In this document: in pieces, positions 1 through 13,400 of the stretch
Position numbering within the stretch: the stretch's first letter is position 1
How the letters are laid out: each line of letters opens with the position of its first letter
Source of the DNA: Phoebastria nigripes
Taxonomy: Eukaryota > Chordata > Aves > Procellariiformes > Diomedeidae
Reading direction: 5' to 3'
Assembly (NCBI GenBank): GCA_035582835.1
Contig: JAYKAV010002967.1
Coordinates: forward strand, 140,754 to 204,753
Length of the DNA: 64,000 nt
Program-made: the position numbers and the translations under genes
Notes under the pieces: model-generated
Database searches by the model: none
Seen by the model: the letters and a program-made list of their open reading frames with translations, nothing else
Told to the model about the DNA's origin: nothing

Positions 1-1162
1 TTGCCTAAAACACAGTATCCAGAACTCTGCAGTTCCTCAGTCAGTGACTGAAAGTACTGTTGATCTCAGTCATGTGTGAACTGTCATTATGTTAGGAAAT
101 ATAACCTTTTAAAAATACAACTTTTTATTACTAAGCAAGGTCCCAAGTTCTGCTAAGAATTGTTTTTAAGAATTGTTTATACTTATGTGTTACATTTGAG
201 GAATCCACATAAAGGAAAGCAATTGTCTAAAGAAGGCCCAAATCAGGTTTGTTATAAAAATACAGACAGTAAAACAAGGTTTCTTTGTCAATGACCTGGT
301 TCTATCACTGGAAAAATATCCTCTTAGGAAGGGCATAATTGCAGTGAAGAGTATGGCATGCCTTCCATATTTTTCACTAGTTCTCTAAGTGTTGAACATG
401 CAAGTAAGGCCAGAGAAAATATAAACCAACGTGAACATCTGAATCATGAAATGTAAGCAGAAAATCCTTTAGGAAGAAACATTTCTTGCTATTATCACCA
501 TTTAAAATGCAATACCATAATCCATAATATCCAATTTCAGGATTTGGTTCCAAACAAATTCTTCCATGGGTTTTAAAAGGTCACACTAGCAGTGATCCTG
601 ATGGAATCAGGTCTTGTAGGAAATTGCTATATTCTTCACAGTCTTCATATATCATTACTGAACAATCCTTTTTATGACATGAAGATAGCCTTATTATGAC
701 AACTTTACAAATGCTGAAAGCCTGACACCATTGTTGAACAGTAAATGTATTGCTTGCAGCGTTGCCTACATTTCCNAGTTTAGAATAAAACCAGATTAGT
801 TGCACAGAAGTTCATCCACAGCTTGTGTTTCCTGATATTGCATGAGGTTCTTGGATCCTGAAGTTTTAGCTAGGTGCCAGAAAAAGGAAATCAAAAGCTT
901 CACCAAAAGAGAGGAAGCGTCAAGTATCATATAGTGGCACAGCAAGGTCTTTCAACAGAAAAAACCCAAAGTATTTAGTGAAGCAAAATGGCCCATGCAA
1001 ATGGCAGGACGGTCTTAAGTAAAGCAGTGCAGAGGGATGTATGAGGGAACCGACTCTTCCCCTTATTCAGCAAAAAAAAATACATGATGTTTACCTGCAA
1101 GCAATCCCAGACTTCCCAGACTGTTTTCTGATGTGATGAAGGACTCCTAGAGCATATCTAGC
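1..1162. other. Intergenic DNA, left edge
   Basis: AT-rich sequence with no exon, RNA gene or repeat that I recognise. The short open frame at 581-805 on the minus strand contains an N and has no recognisable family features, so I treat it as chance. Confidence 0.5.
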
Positions 1163-1757
1163 TGTGCTTGGGTTTGGCTGGGATAGAGTTAACTTTCTTC
1201 ATATTAGCTAGTATGGGGCTATGTTTTGGATTTGTGCTGGAAACAGTGTTGATAATCCAGAGATGTTTTTGTTACTGCTGAGCANTGCTCACACAGAGTC
1301 AAGGCCTTTTCTGCTTCTCACCCCACCCCACCAGCGAGTAGGCTGGGGGTGCACAAGAAGTTGGGAGGGGACACAGCTGGGACAGCTGACCCCAGCTGAC
1401 CAAAGGGATATTCCATACCATATGACGTCATGCTCAGCATATAAAGCTGGGGGAAGAAGAAGGAAGGGGGGACGTTCGGAGTGATGGTGTTTGTCTTCCC
1501 AAGTAACCATTACGCGTGATGGAGCCCTGCTTTCCTGGAGATGGCTGAACACCTGCCTGCTGGTGGGAAGTCATGAATGAATTCCTTGTTTTGCTTTGCT
1601 TGCACACATGGCTTTTGCTTTACCTATTAGACTGTCTTTATCTCAGCCCACAAGTTTTCTCACGTTTACTCTTCTGATTTGCTCCCCCATTGCACTGAGG
1701 GGGAGTGAGTGAGCAGTTGTGTGGTGCTGAGTTGCCGGCTGGGGTTAAACCACAACA
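1163..1757 (+). mobile_element. Solo LTR of an avian ERVL-like endogenous retrovirus
   Basis: The element begins TGTG and ends CACAACA (TG...CA ends). It is flanked by a near-perfect 5-bp duplication, ctagc at 1158-1162 and ccagc at 1758-1762. Five base pairs is the target-site length expected for ERVL-type elements. Inside are a palindromic CRE (TGACGTCA, 1423-1430), a TATA box (tataaa, 1440-1445) and a decayed polyadenylation hexamer (attaga, about 1626-1631), in the order expected of a plus-strand LTR. The overall wording, with its GGGATAGAGTTAA start and GGGGTTAAACCAC end, matches an LTR type I know from many bird genomes. No gag, pol or env sequence adjoins it, so it is a solo LTR left by recombination. 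The exact subfamily is not determined. Confidence 0.85.
1423..1445 (+). promoter_or_regulatory. CRE palindrome and TATA box inside the LTR
   Basis: A perfect 8-bp cAMP response element (TGACGTCA, 1423-1430) lies 9 bp upstream of tataaa (1440-1445). This is the core promoter of the solo LTR. Both motifs are intact, so the LTR could still start transcription rightwards. Activity is not shown by the sequence. Confidence 0.6.
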
Positions 1758-3610
1758 CCAGCTCTTCTTCTTTAGACTCTGTTCCTTATCATCGTCATGT
1801 GAATGCCCATAAATAAATCCTCCTACCTGGAAGTGACTGTCCCTACTCTAGGTGACCTGAATGGCCTCTCCTCAGAAAATCCTGACCACTGTATTAGGGC
1901 AAAATGTTGTTTATGAAACCACTACATTAAGAAAAGACTGATTTAAAAGGGATCCATCTGGAAAGACTTATAGTGAAAAGATGTAGCTAAAAGTCTGATA
2001 TACTGCCCTGACTCTCTATTTTCTCTCCTTCCTGAATGTGACTTGTAGCTGCTGGTTTCCAACCCTCAGCTGGTTCTGACTTGACTTTAGCATCCAGACC
2101 CCAGTTATGAGGAGGATTGCTCAATAGTAAAGATTGCTTTTCGGCTTGTGATCCACCCATTCCTGAGCTTCCATGAACTACTTCTAGGGAACTAACAAAA
2201 CATGACTTAAAAAAAACAGGGCCATATATTGTTATTCAGCAATCTGTGTGTCTGGGGTTTTTTTCTAAAGTATTCTATGCCATCACTGGAAAAATTCATG
2301 TAGTCCGCAACTGGCCACAAGAACACACCCCCCACACCTCCCATAATGCAATGGTATGCTATAGTAGGATTGTAATAAATGAAAACTGATGACATTAGAG
2401 GATATAAATAACCTAGACATATTATTATTTTTGACTGAACTTATGCTTCATTTTACACTAGCATGAAATCCACCAGTGAATTTAAACCCATGAAGTAGTA
2501 AAATTAGTAACTACGTAAGTCTTGAGCTTCCTCTGTAGAAGTTTGCAGTTTGTTTTTAGAACTGAGTTTTGTAAATGTTTTATTGACCTAGTGGTTGAAT
2601 GCAGAGACACATGTTTATTCATACTATACATTTGTTAACAGTGCTTTCAAATGAGATTTTGGCTTTCTCTCAAGAAAATGTTGTTTGGGATGTGCAAAGG
2701 AAATCTGGAACCATATGATTTCTGCTAAGATTGTACTTCATATTTTCTGTAAAGGATACAAGAAAGTTTCATTCATCTGCCTCTAAAGTGAACTGAGAGC
2801 ATCAAAACTAGGAGTTGTTGGAATTTACTTTCTTTCCGAAATGCCCTGAAATGCCCTCTGCGTGCTGCACGAAAGCAGCAGGTTCTACAAAATGCTTTCC
2901 TGTATCGTTGTCACACCACCAAACAGATTTGCCTTTCAAAGACATGGCCCTGGGTACACATCTGAGATGAGGCATTTGTTCCTCAACACCAGAGGGAAGG
3001 TGACTTATGCTTGTTACAGGATGTACTACTCCCCGTGCACTGATGCATAGTATTTCCAAGCAGAGGAAGAAGTCTCTAGCTGTAGCTCTTTGAAAAGGTG
3101 GGGAGTAGTGAGAAATCAGTGGTTCGACATGAATTGACTGCATTTTTCTTTGAGGTCATAAAAATCTGTGTGTTCTCTATCACAGAGACAGCAAGGTCTT
3201 GAGGCACTGTGTTGGTGTTACCATCCTCAGACACTTGCAAAAAGAAATAAAATATGTTCATCTGGAGATCTAGCAAGCTTGCTTTTACAGCTTGAAAATT
3301 ACTGATACATGAAATTAAGGGCTATGGTCCACAAGATCTATCAGTTCTTCTGATCAGATCTTTGAACTCTATCATTTCAAGAAATGAAAGACTGGAATGG
3401 GGGCAAAAAAGGTTAACAAAAGAAACAGAGGGGAGAAAATTTGGCATGCTGGAAACACAAAATGAAAATCTGATTGCCTTCAATAGATCAAAATTTTACT
3501 CAAGGAATCAATTAAATACAATAAAGTTAATACAAGCTGCTTCAATTATGACTCACCATCACACATAAGCCTATGCCTGTTTTTTAAATATTAAATTATC
3601 TGGTGAATTT

Positions 3611-3670
<60 letters not shown>
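3611..3670 (+). repeat. (TAC)20 microsatellite
   Basis: Twenty uninterrupted copies of the triplet TAC. Its purity and length suggest a recently expanded and probably polymorphic locus. It lies in intergenic DNA. Confidence 0.95.
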
Positions 3671-6097
3671 GTCTTTATGACAGAAATTTAATTTTCTTTT
3701 AGCAAAACAAACTTTGAAAAAATCTGACATTTTCTCATTAGATTAGTTCTAATGAATTTATGAACAATGAAACTATTTTTTGTTATTTTCTGGGAGATAT
3801 CATAATTGTTATACTATGTTAACATATAATGTGATAAACAAGACGCCAACTCCACAGGGCATTGCTACCTAGTATGACTTTTATGGTGTTTGAAATCTAC
3901 CCATTACGAGTAATGGCCTGATCTTACGTTGAGGCTGCAGCCACTACAGACTCCTCTCTTGATCCATGTCTCTACAAAGAGGAGTGCTAGCGGATCCAGC
4001 AGTGGAGACTGAAGCCAAGGAGGTTACTTCACAGCACTCTTTTGTCAGTCTTTTTTTTTTGCAAGGATCAGGCTGCACACCAGTAAATTGCAAAGCTAAA
4101 ATTGTAACAGGGATCGATTTCAAATGAGTCTGCTTCATTACTTGGAGATTTCTCTTTATTCCATGTTGAAAAAAGGCAGAGGCTAAGAAGGCAGGCTTTG
4201 CTGACTTGAAGAGGGACCGAGAAGAAAGCTGTTCAGTCTGGATAAGATGTATTGTTTTAAGGCTCTCTGGGGAAAATATTGTTGCGAAGCTCTGTGGGAA
4301 AGGGCTATTAATAGGAAAAGTAGAAAAAAGTTGGTGTTCCTTCTCTTTTACCTTGGAGACCAGTAAAACCCCAAATCAAGAAGAATAATCAAGATATTGA
4401 CTTGAAAAGAATACTCTATTTACTCAAGAAAATTGGCCAGCTGGCAGAAACATCACATAAGATTATTGGTTTCTTTTTCTGTTCCCCAGCGGCTAGCCTC
4501 TGTTTGACAGTTACTTTTCCTCTAAGACAGGCTAAGAAAAGGTTCAAACATCATATGGTGGTCAGAGTGTAAAGCCAGTATCTTCAGTCTTGAACATCAG
4601 TTTTCCTGATTTCCAACTGAACAATTCCAGGNTATGACAAGCCCAGCTGAAGCAATCTTACCTCCAATTTTCACGCAGTGAAACAATATAACCAGTATAG
4701 NATTAGAGGAAAAGGAAAAGTATCTGAACATTATTAGTATCAAGTAGTGCAACAAAAATAACAACGGCCTTCAAAATAGATGGGCAAAGAAGGAGGTCAA
4801 GTACTTCAGTGGTATGGCTTCAACTCTATTGCAGTTTCTCAATATCTGTTTTAAAAGTTTGTTTTAACCCTTTGTGTAAAGAATGCAATTACTTCCTGGA
4901 ACTGATCATTCTTAAAACAGATTAATTACTTTATGGATCCAGGGTAAAGTCAGACAATGGAAAGTGTGTAACAATGCTGAGTATGTAACATCTTCACATT
5001 TTAAACATGTACACACACACAGTGTCCTTTTAGTCGCTCTCTCTGCAGGTCAAAACTGCAGAGATGTTGAAGACTGTAGAACATGTAACACTACAGACAA
5101 TCCTAAAATACTCATATTCGCTTTATGAAGGTACACCAGGAAAAAAAATCATTGCTACCTACTACTTATCAATCATTCTGCTATTTAAAATGTTTTGGTA
5201 GAACAATCAGAATAGAAATATAAAATATCAGATTCAATTACACCATGAATGGAAGAAGATGCGCATAACGTGCAGGCTGAATTGTGTTTCCATAAAGCAT
5301 TTGGTAAACAGTGATGAGTAACTGATATAACAGAAAGCAGGAGGGTCACTTATTATTTGCCCCACTCTCTCGTCCTGCCCTCTAATGGACTGGTTCTGCT
5401 GGATGCTGTTCAAAGACAAAAGGAGTATCTATACCACGCAGGAGAGCGCGGTGCCGAGCCAGCGTCATTCCTACCTATTATGTTCACCCCTTAATGTTAG
5501 CAGGTGGTTACTATCTTTCAGGGAGGAGTTTACAGAAAGGAGCCGAGATGGCGACTACCTTACCCTCTCCTCTGTTCAAAGTGAGATGACCCTTCAAGCT
5601 TCGCATGACAGACACTGCACTGCCAGGTTGGGTGGGCCCTCTTCACCGTGCCTCACTCCAGCTCTGCATGAATTGCTACTTTACGTCTTCAGGTATGGCT
5701 CTAGCCTACAGATTCCAACTACAAATAAGCATAATTATCCTGAGTGGGTGTCAAAGAAATTGCAATCCCTAGAATTCAAACTCAATGGTCTACCGGGACT
5801 GTGTTTTCAAAAGCCGTGTGGAACAAAACCTGACATTTAAAAAATGCTCGCTGTTGTATAAAATATTCCCTGTTGTATATACACAGTTGTTGTTAGAATA
5901 CTGCTAGAGCTCCAGCAAACAAAATAATCCCTTCAATTATGCTTTTCCCTAGGAATTTTTCCACGGTATGTAAGTAACTGTACCGAGGTGTGTGTCAATC
6001 AAATTATGTAAACAAGCTCTTGGTGATGAGTTCACTTGGAAAACATCCATTTACCCATAAAACTCATGAGAAAAATCAAATTTTGATTTTTCAAAAT

Positions 6098-6156
6098 TTG
6101 CCACAATTTATGTATACTATACTAATAAAAGTTGCCACAATTTATGTATAGTATAC
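6098..6156 (+). repeat. 25-bp direct repeat, period 34
   Basis: Two copies of a 25-bp segment starting ttgccacaatttatgtata lie at 6098-6122 and 6132-6156 and differ at one base. The variant base makes the last 11 bases of copy 1 (gtatactatac) the exact reverse complement of those of copy 2 (gtatagtatac), so the pair can also form a short hairpin. Confidence 0.8.
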
Positions 6157-7245
6157 ATTTTGTCTCAGGAGAAGAAGAGTCAGGAAAAATCTGCATAAAT
6201 GCACAAGGGCACTTTTTCTTGTAAATTTCTGGATTGNCTTAGTTCATCATAAATCTGTAAGATAAAAGTATCAGAAATCATAAACAAGCTATCTAGCTAT
6301 TCTACAACCTCATATTGTAATAACCTTATATTATTTTGCTAGAATTGAGAGATCCCTGAGTAGGAAGTGTATGCCAGGGTAGTACTGTACCTTTTGAAGT
6401 ATTATAAGCGTACTGCTTCCTCAACATGTATTTTGCACATAACAAATATAAACAAGTCATGATCTCTGGAACTAAGCTACAAAAATTTATAATTCTGTGT
6501 TGTAACTCATCATCTGTCAGGATGAAGGAGAAGACCTAATATTACTGAGCTGAATAAAACTAGTTCCAAAATAATTATATAAGATTTTTAGAATAATCTT
6601 GGTATAGCAGGTAACACCGTTTTTAAAATCTTCAATGGAAAGGCCTTTTTTTCCCCCTAGATGCTATACAGTTAGAGCTCTCCAGGGTGACACAGTGGAT
6701 TTTAGAAAACAGTAAAAAATACTCTTGGAAATATTCTTGTACTTCAGGATTGTTAGGTATTACAAGTATAACAGCTATTACTGTTTTTATGTGGAGTATC
6801 ACTGCCTCTTTTATGATGCTCATTATTTTCAGTAATACTAAATGGACTGAATTTATGCACATAAATTAGTACTTCTACATTTTCATTTTTATTACACATA
6901 TACATCACAGAGTTGTACAGATTAATAAAAAAATCCTTTTTATGTTCAAGAGAGCAGAAAAAAAGAAGGATAGTGAAATGAATATCAATAAGAAACTGTA
7001 GCAAATCAATAGAGGAAATTAAGGGATAAAAAGGAAGCTCTATAACTGGTACTAAGGAAAATAAAACCAATTTAAGGTCTATTTAGGACAAAAGGAATCC
7101 TATCAATGCTATTTCAGGAACAAACATATAAAAAAAATCATAAAGGGCCTAAATTTTCAATAAATATTTCTACTCACTACCTGGGGAAAAAGCAAAATGA
7201 GATANACATTGCACCTTTTCCTATCAAAAAATAATTACTAAATAG

Positions 7246-7465
7246 GTTACTAGATGGGTAAAAAGCTGCTGGATGGCTGCACTCAGAGGGTCGTGGGATG
7301 GTACCTGGAGCCGGTGACAAGTGGAGTACCACAAGGGTCTGTCCCGGGACCTGTCACGTCTAACGTCTTTATTAGGGACCTGGACACCAAATTGGGGATA
7401 CCAATCGACACGCTCAAAGGTAGGGCTGCGATTCAGACCTAGGCAGGCTGGAGGAATGGGCAAAT
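7246..7465 (+). mobile_element. CR1-type LINE fragment (reverse transcriptase, plus strand)
   Basis: The conceptual translation at 7254-7442 contains [17 protein letters not shown] followed by FIRDLD. SGVPQGS is the conserved reverse transcriptase motif of CR1 and related LINEs, here encoded at 7320-7340. Upstream, tggatggctgcactcagagg gives the usual WLDGRTQRV-like stretch, with a frameshift near 7260. After about 7465 the similarity fades. It is a dead fragment of ORF2. Confidence 0.8.
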
Positions 7466-10400
7466 AGGAATGGTAGGGGCAAGGATAAATGGGAGTCCTG
7501 GACCTGGGCTGGAAGAACCTGATACCACACCATATGATCCACTCCTGAACTTGAAGGCAGAACACCCTGACCTGGATGAAAACTTTGCTTCCACGATCCA
7601 GAGTGACTTCAAGCAACAAGAAATTCCCAGTCTTTTTGTAATTTCCACTGGGTTGTGAAAAGCAGCATCAGAGTAATACCAGTAATATGATTAATTTAAT
7701 TCTCCAGAAGAATGAACTCCTGCCCACCTTTCCTTGGGTCAGTGCACAGGCTGAAACCCTCCCTCCGTAANCCCATCTGAAAGCTGCCCCCACTCTCCCC
7801 AGTGGACAAGGCATCCAAGACTCAGCTCTCACGTGACACAGCAGAATAACCTGGGCTCAGACTGCCACGAAAGTGCTGTGAGAAGGTCTGTAAAGAGACA
7901 GAAAAGACAAAAATCTCACCCAGGCGTAGGATTCTTGAGACAGCATCATTAGCAGCTCAAAGATACAAGAGAGAAAACACCAGCATGGAAAGGTTTGCAG
8001 TCCTAATGGGAAAAAAGCAGGGGGGCTAGTCAGGCTGGTCTGTTCAGTTGGGAACTAGCTGTGAAGCATTGGGTCAAATTGCCAGTGTCGTCAGGGTTGA
8101 TGCAGCTGGTGGCAGACAGCAACTTGAAGCACGGAGGATGTGTGGTGGTGTCCAACCCTTTCCCCCTCCTGACTGATGCCAGCCTTTCAGCAAAGATTCT
8201 TCATACCAGAGGTGGTGGGCACACTGATGTGTAGACTAACAGTTCATTAACTCCTAGCTATCTCCTATATGTTAACCAATAAATTTTTGCTTTGTAGTTT
8301 AAAGGTGGATATATCCTGACAGCAGACTGCCTTTGTGCCTGGCTGAAGATGTATGAGTGAACCAACCCAAAGAAGAGCCATAACAACACTGCAGCAGCAC
8401 AGCAGTCACTTGGGTCAACCTTGGGGCACNGACTTGTCTCACAGATGGGTCAATATTTGCCAAGACTCCACTTACTAATTGGAATTCCTCTGGAGACCTT
8501 CTCCAAGCATTTTCCAGGAAGAAGGAACACAGAATAGGCATCTAGAGACAACATTACAAAGTCTGACCTTGCGGTACTTGTGCCTCCACTTAACTAGAGC
8601 TGACTACGAGGATATTTGTCAAGCCTCTAACTAGGTGTCATTTGGCTTTGTTTTTTCTTCCCACACAATTCCACAGAGAAGACCTCATGCAAAGTTGCTT
8701 TGAGATATATCAACAGAGGAACAGTCAATGGCAGATGTCACTACCATTACAGCTGACAGATAGAGGTCCTGGGCTGAAACTGTGTCCAAGGCTCAGGAAA
8801 ATAGATTAGGCAGAGATTAGCAAATCCCAGCACCCCACAGCACTCCATTAACTATCCCTATATATGTATGAAATGGCTGTCAATACACTGCTTCTGGCCC
8901 TCCACTCCCAGTTCTGTCTGTGAGGTCACCAGCCCTGTTGAAAACTCCTCCAGCAGAACCACTGCAAGGGGAAGCAGGCACACCCTCTGTGTCACTTCAG
9001 GTTGGTCCCCAGGAGCAGAGGCTCACCTGGCTAAGAGCATTTGAGCTGCCTGTGAGACGGGGGCCACCAGAATGTGCAGCCACAGCTGGGCAGCACCTGC
9101 AGGAGAAAGCTGAGCCCAGGGAAGCTGTGGAGTTGTGGCTATCGTCTGGTACTGCTCTCAGTTTCTGCTGCAAGAAGGGTTGTTTGTTGATCCTATTAGC
9201 CAGGCAGCAAATTCAGATGAGAAATTGAGGGGTTGTGGTCAAGTCTCTTACTTAGCATGGGATAAGCGTATAATGGAGTGGAAAACAAGGTGTTGTGCAA
9301 CCTACAATGGCTTGTGGAACAGTTAGCCTTGCTCAGCTTTGGTGCCCCTATTAAGAGAAAAATATTGATAAACTGACAATTAGCTCTCAGAAGAGCCAAA
9401 AAATTACTGAAGTAGACCGTATACTGCAAGACTTCAGGGTTTCCTTCTATGTAAATTAGGAAGTGTAATTACATATGTAACTGTTACAGTATTGTTTGTG
9501 TAACCGGCAAAGCTAGAGCAGGATATGGCCAAAATTGTAACTGGACAGCATAAAATTAAAAATAAGGGATACATCTGAGCAGGTCACAAAAGTTTTCTAT
9601 GGATCCTCTAATGCCAGAAATAATTTCAAATTATGATCGGTGGGTTTTAAGGAAGTTGTGCCCAACTTCAATTAACGATCAAGTCTTACAGACTTGGTTA
9701 AACAAGTCTACCCATTTTTGATCTTAAAGTCCCTTCCTTTTTTTTGCATTTATTAATCTATGAATTGCTGTCTCCTGGTGAAATTCAGCTCCATGCCTCC
9801 ACCCAGTGGGCTTTTCTTAACCAAGAACAAAAAGAGCCCCTGAAAAGTGCTTGCACACATGCAGTATCAGTGGAAGCACGGGTGCTGCAAATTATTGCTC
9901 TCCATCTTTTCTGTGGAGTGGCTCAGCTGAAATGGAGACAGGTATTTGATATTACCTTCTGAAGCTAGATAACCACAAATGTGAGATGTTTAAAAATGTT
10001 CTAAAATTATCTTCATAATATGTTTGCTGTTTCTATAGAAACAGTCATTGGGAAACATCCAAAGCCAGTTGGCACCAGGGAAAACTTAAGTTTCAGAGTG
10101 TTGTTTTTTTTTTTAAATCTAAAACCCTGAAATTAGTTTCACATTTTAANATAAATACAAAACAGATTACAACACTGGCTTTTGGTAATAAATAACCCTT
10201 TGCTTTGCAGTACATATTTTCCACACTCAAACAAAGGAAAAGTATTTTCTTCTTTTTTTTTTTTTTTCCAATTGAGATTATTTAGCTACTTGCAATGGCA
10301 CCCCTGTTTTAAACTGAAAGAAATATCCTGGATATATACCTGAAAATGCTTATGATAAAAGAAGTTCTGTAAATGCGAACTTATCTGTTAAATTATGTGA

Positions 10401-13400
10401 ATTATTTCATTACACATATGCACTGGTTTTGTAAAACAGTGGTTCATCTGAACCTCTATTCTGAATATTGTTTACATTAAAAACCACACATAGTTGTTAT
10501 CAGTTCTCCAATCCGTGTGTGCCTTCCATCCCTTTCTCTTCTGTTGGGCCCCCAACTTTACTGTGATGTGTCACTTCCATTAAAAAACATGGGCTTGTGG
10601 GAAACTGCACTCTTAATACATCAACGAAGAAAACACAGTTTAGGGAAAAGTTTTTGTCCCAAGGCAGGAAGAAGAACAAGATCTCATCCTCCACGCTGGT
10701 TAGAGAAGTAGAAAATACACTACTCTGATTCCCCATCACTTTAATGATGGCATCTTCCTTACATCTAATACCAAAACCACTCCAGAATAAATCTCTTCTT
10801 TCACATACAATAGCCCTGCTACTATCTGCAAAGAACTGTTTACAATTTAGTAATACTACCATAGAACTGAAACTAAAGGACAATGAAATTAAAGGATAAT
10901 GAAAAGCTTTTCAGCCTGTAATTAATCTGCAACTGTTAACAGATGCAAAAGTCTGCAGTCTTCAGTACAAATTAGATTTTGGAATAATACCCCAAACATA
11001 TTAGATAATAATTCAAACTGCAAACAAGTCATACACTAATCATCTACTCTGAGGNTTTTTTATAGCACAGGTCAAAGAATCATTTCTGTATCAAGTTCAT
11101 AATTTTTAGGAGACTACACCTTTTTGAGAGACACCTAATGCAAACTGACTGACAGAGATGCTTCTTGCTGTTCCTGCTTTTTGGNTTTTTTTTTTGTTGT
11201 TGTTTTGTTTTGTGGTGTTATGGGTTTTTTTACAGCTGCCTAAGGGCTGAGGTAGCTTAATTTCACACTTGCCAAATGACATTCTGAGGAAATAAAAAAC
11301 TATGACAGTCTTACCTGCACATTACAGTTTCAGGTTAAGCTCACTTCTGATTACTTTTTTTCCTTTTTTTTTTTTTTTGCTTTTCAATTACAAGTTTTTC
11401 CTTAAATAGTAAATATTCAAACTTCACCATACCCATGTTTTTGTTTTGTGAATCCAAATCCAAGGAAGGCGATTACTTATTGTAAAAGAGTTTAAAATAC
11501 AGCCCAAGAACCTTCAGAAAGTTAAAAATATTAAAAAATTAAGGGTGTTACTGTGAAAGTTGTGCCTATGTATTATTTTTGCAAAATATTTCTACCTTTC
11601 AGAACCAAGGAAGTTGGCAAACAATCTTCATTTTCATCATATACAGAGTATTAAATGTAGGTCCACCTTCTATTCAAAAAACCTTAGGATTTCATCAGTT
11701 GTGAAGGTTGAAGGTAGAAGCAATATTCAGAATTTACTGGAAATTTTAAAAATTCATGAAAAATTTCTCCTGCATGCTATTTACTGCCTGTGCTAGCTCA
11801 GGATCCCCACAGAAACGTGCTTAATTCTGACATCTTCTGACAATGCACTCAAAAAATCTGGTGTTTCAGAAAGATTCCAACACAGTACTGCCCTTAATGA
11901 GCTCCNGCTGTGCCTGCCCGGCACCACATTTCCTTTTATGGTCCAGTCAGGTGTGATGTAATGAAAAGTACTCTGCCAGAAATAAATACAAATCATAAGA
12001 CTTAGGTTCCAACTTAAGAAAAAAAAAAANCCAAACATAAGAGGTCAGAGGATGGATGAGGTAGCCTTTTATTTTCCTTTTTAGTTTCTCTTACCTTGTA
12101 TGATTAACTTCAAGCATGTGCTTAAGCCCCACTGATTTAAGATGAAGCCCATTCCTAAGTGTGCTTGTTCTGAGCAGAGATGGGAAGTGAGGACGTGGGT
12201 TGGAAGAGCTGTACTGCCCCCACTTATGCAGCTGAAAATTTGACAACTTGCTCTGCTACTAAGCACGATGCAGAAGTGGAAGGTGTTCCTGTGTATGTTG
12301 TAACTGTGTTTTGTCCTCTTTGTGCACTCCCAAGGAAAATATTTGTTAAATACAAAGTGTTTTACCTTTTTTGGCATGATTTATTGCTCTTAGTGCAAAG
12401 GCAATTTATCAGTGTCCCTCCACACATTATCTCTGTGCATTAAAGAACAGATGGCCTTCAGAGCAGAACACTGTAAGAAAGGATCGAGGAGCAACAGCTC
12501 ATATACACGCAGGTTCAGAAAGTGAAAGCACCACAAAATGATGTATATAATTGGTTTTAAAATAACACTGACAACAGCAATCACTCCCACCTGGACAACA
12601 AGACACAGTTTTAAAATAAAAAAAATACTATCTTAAGGAATTGCCTGAAAATCAGACCAGTGTTTACAGATACCTATGTGTGGGTATGGCTGTATAATTT
12701 ATATCCCCTTTCCTTTGCTTTAATCTTGAGCACGGTGCATATGAAATACTGTTTTGTGGTTTAAAATCAGCAGTGCAATTCAACATGTTGACACCTATAC
12801 GACAATTATAAAAATCATACTTTGAATAAATTGATTATTTTAATGTGTGTTGGTTTATCAATCACTACATGTATATTAATGCATACCAGATTATTTTAAA
12901 AGGAACTCTGTCTACCTCATTAAACCCAAATACCATTTTCCACCTAAGGTACCAGTTTTATTTATACTATCTATATGGAAAAAAAAATAGAAAAAAAACC
13001 CAAAATGAAATAAGTAGCAGAAAAAAATCATAAATATCAGTAGAAATTCTGACACAGCATGAATTCATGCTTTTTATAGCTATAATTTCTACAGATGGAC
13101 CATTATTTGCAGAAATCTAAACAGCATAAAAAAAGCTTTCACTGCATTGTCTTTGGAGAATGAAATGTATGTGGTGTATTCAAAACCAGAAATTATATTA
13201 TAGCATATTTCTCTGAAATGACAAAAATGCACATTAATGATATCATATATTACAGCTTTATATCTGAGAGGAGACGTCCTACCTCCAGCAGATACACACT
13301 TTATGATCCTAAGTGCAGAATGTTGCTTTTTTTTTAGCTATCATCAGAAAATAAGATGCAATCTGAAAAAGGACACTGAAGCAAAAGCAACTGCACTTAT

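Larger units (their letters stand above)
1758..7245. other. Intergenic DNA without recognisable genes
   Basis: AT-rich DNA with a TAC microsatellite (3611-3670) and a short tandem duplication (6098-6156), annotated separately. The longest open frame is 5385-5840 on the plus strand (151 codons), in a block somewhat richer in GC. I do not recognise its product, it shows no clear splice context, and I do not call it a gene. Confidence 0.5.

Noticed and set aside
1221..1552. Open frames of 87 codons on both strands inside the LTR
   Set aside because: They lie in the noncoding LTR and carry an N. No retroviral gene is present.
7224..7619. 131-codon minus-strand open frame
   Set aside because: It is the antisense shadow of the plus-strand CR1 reverse transcriptase fragment.
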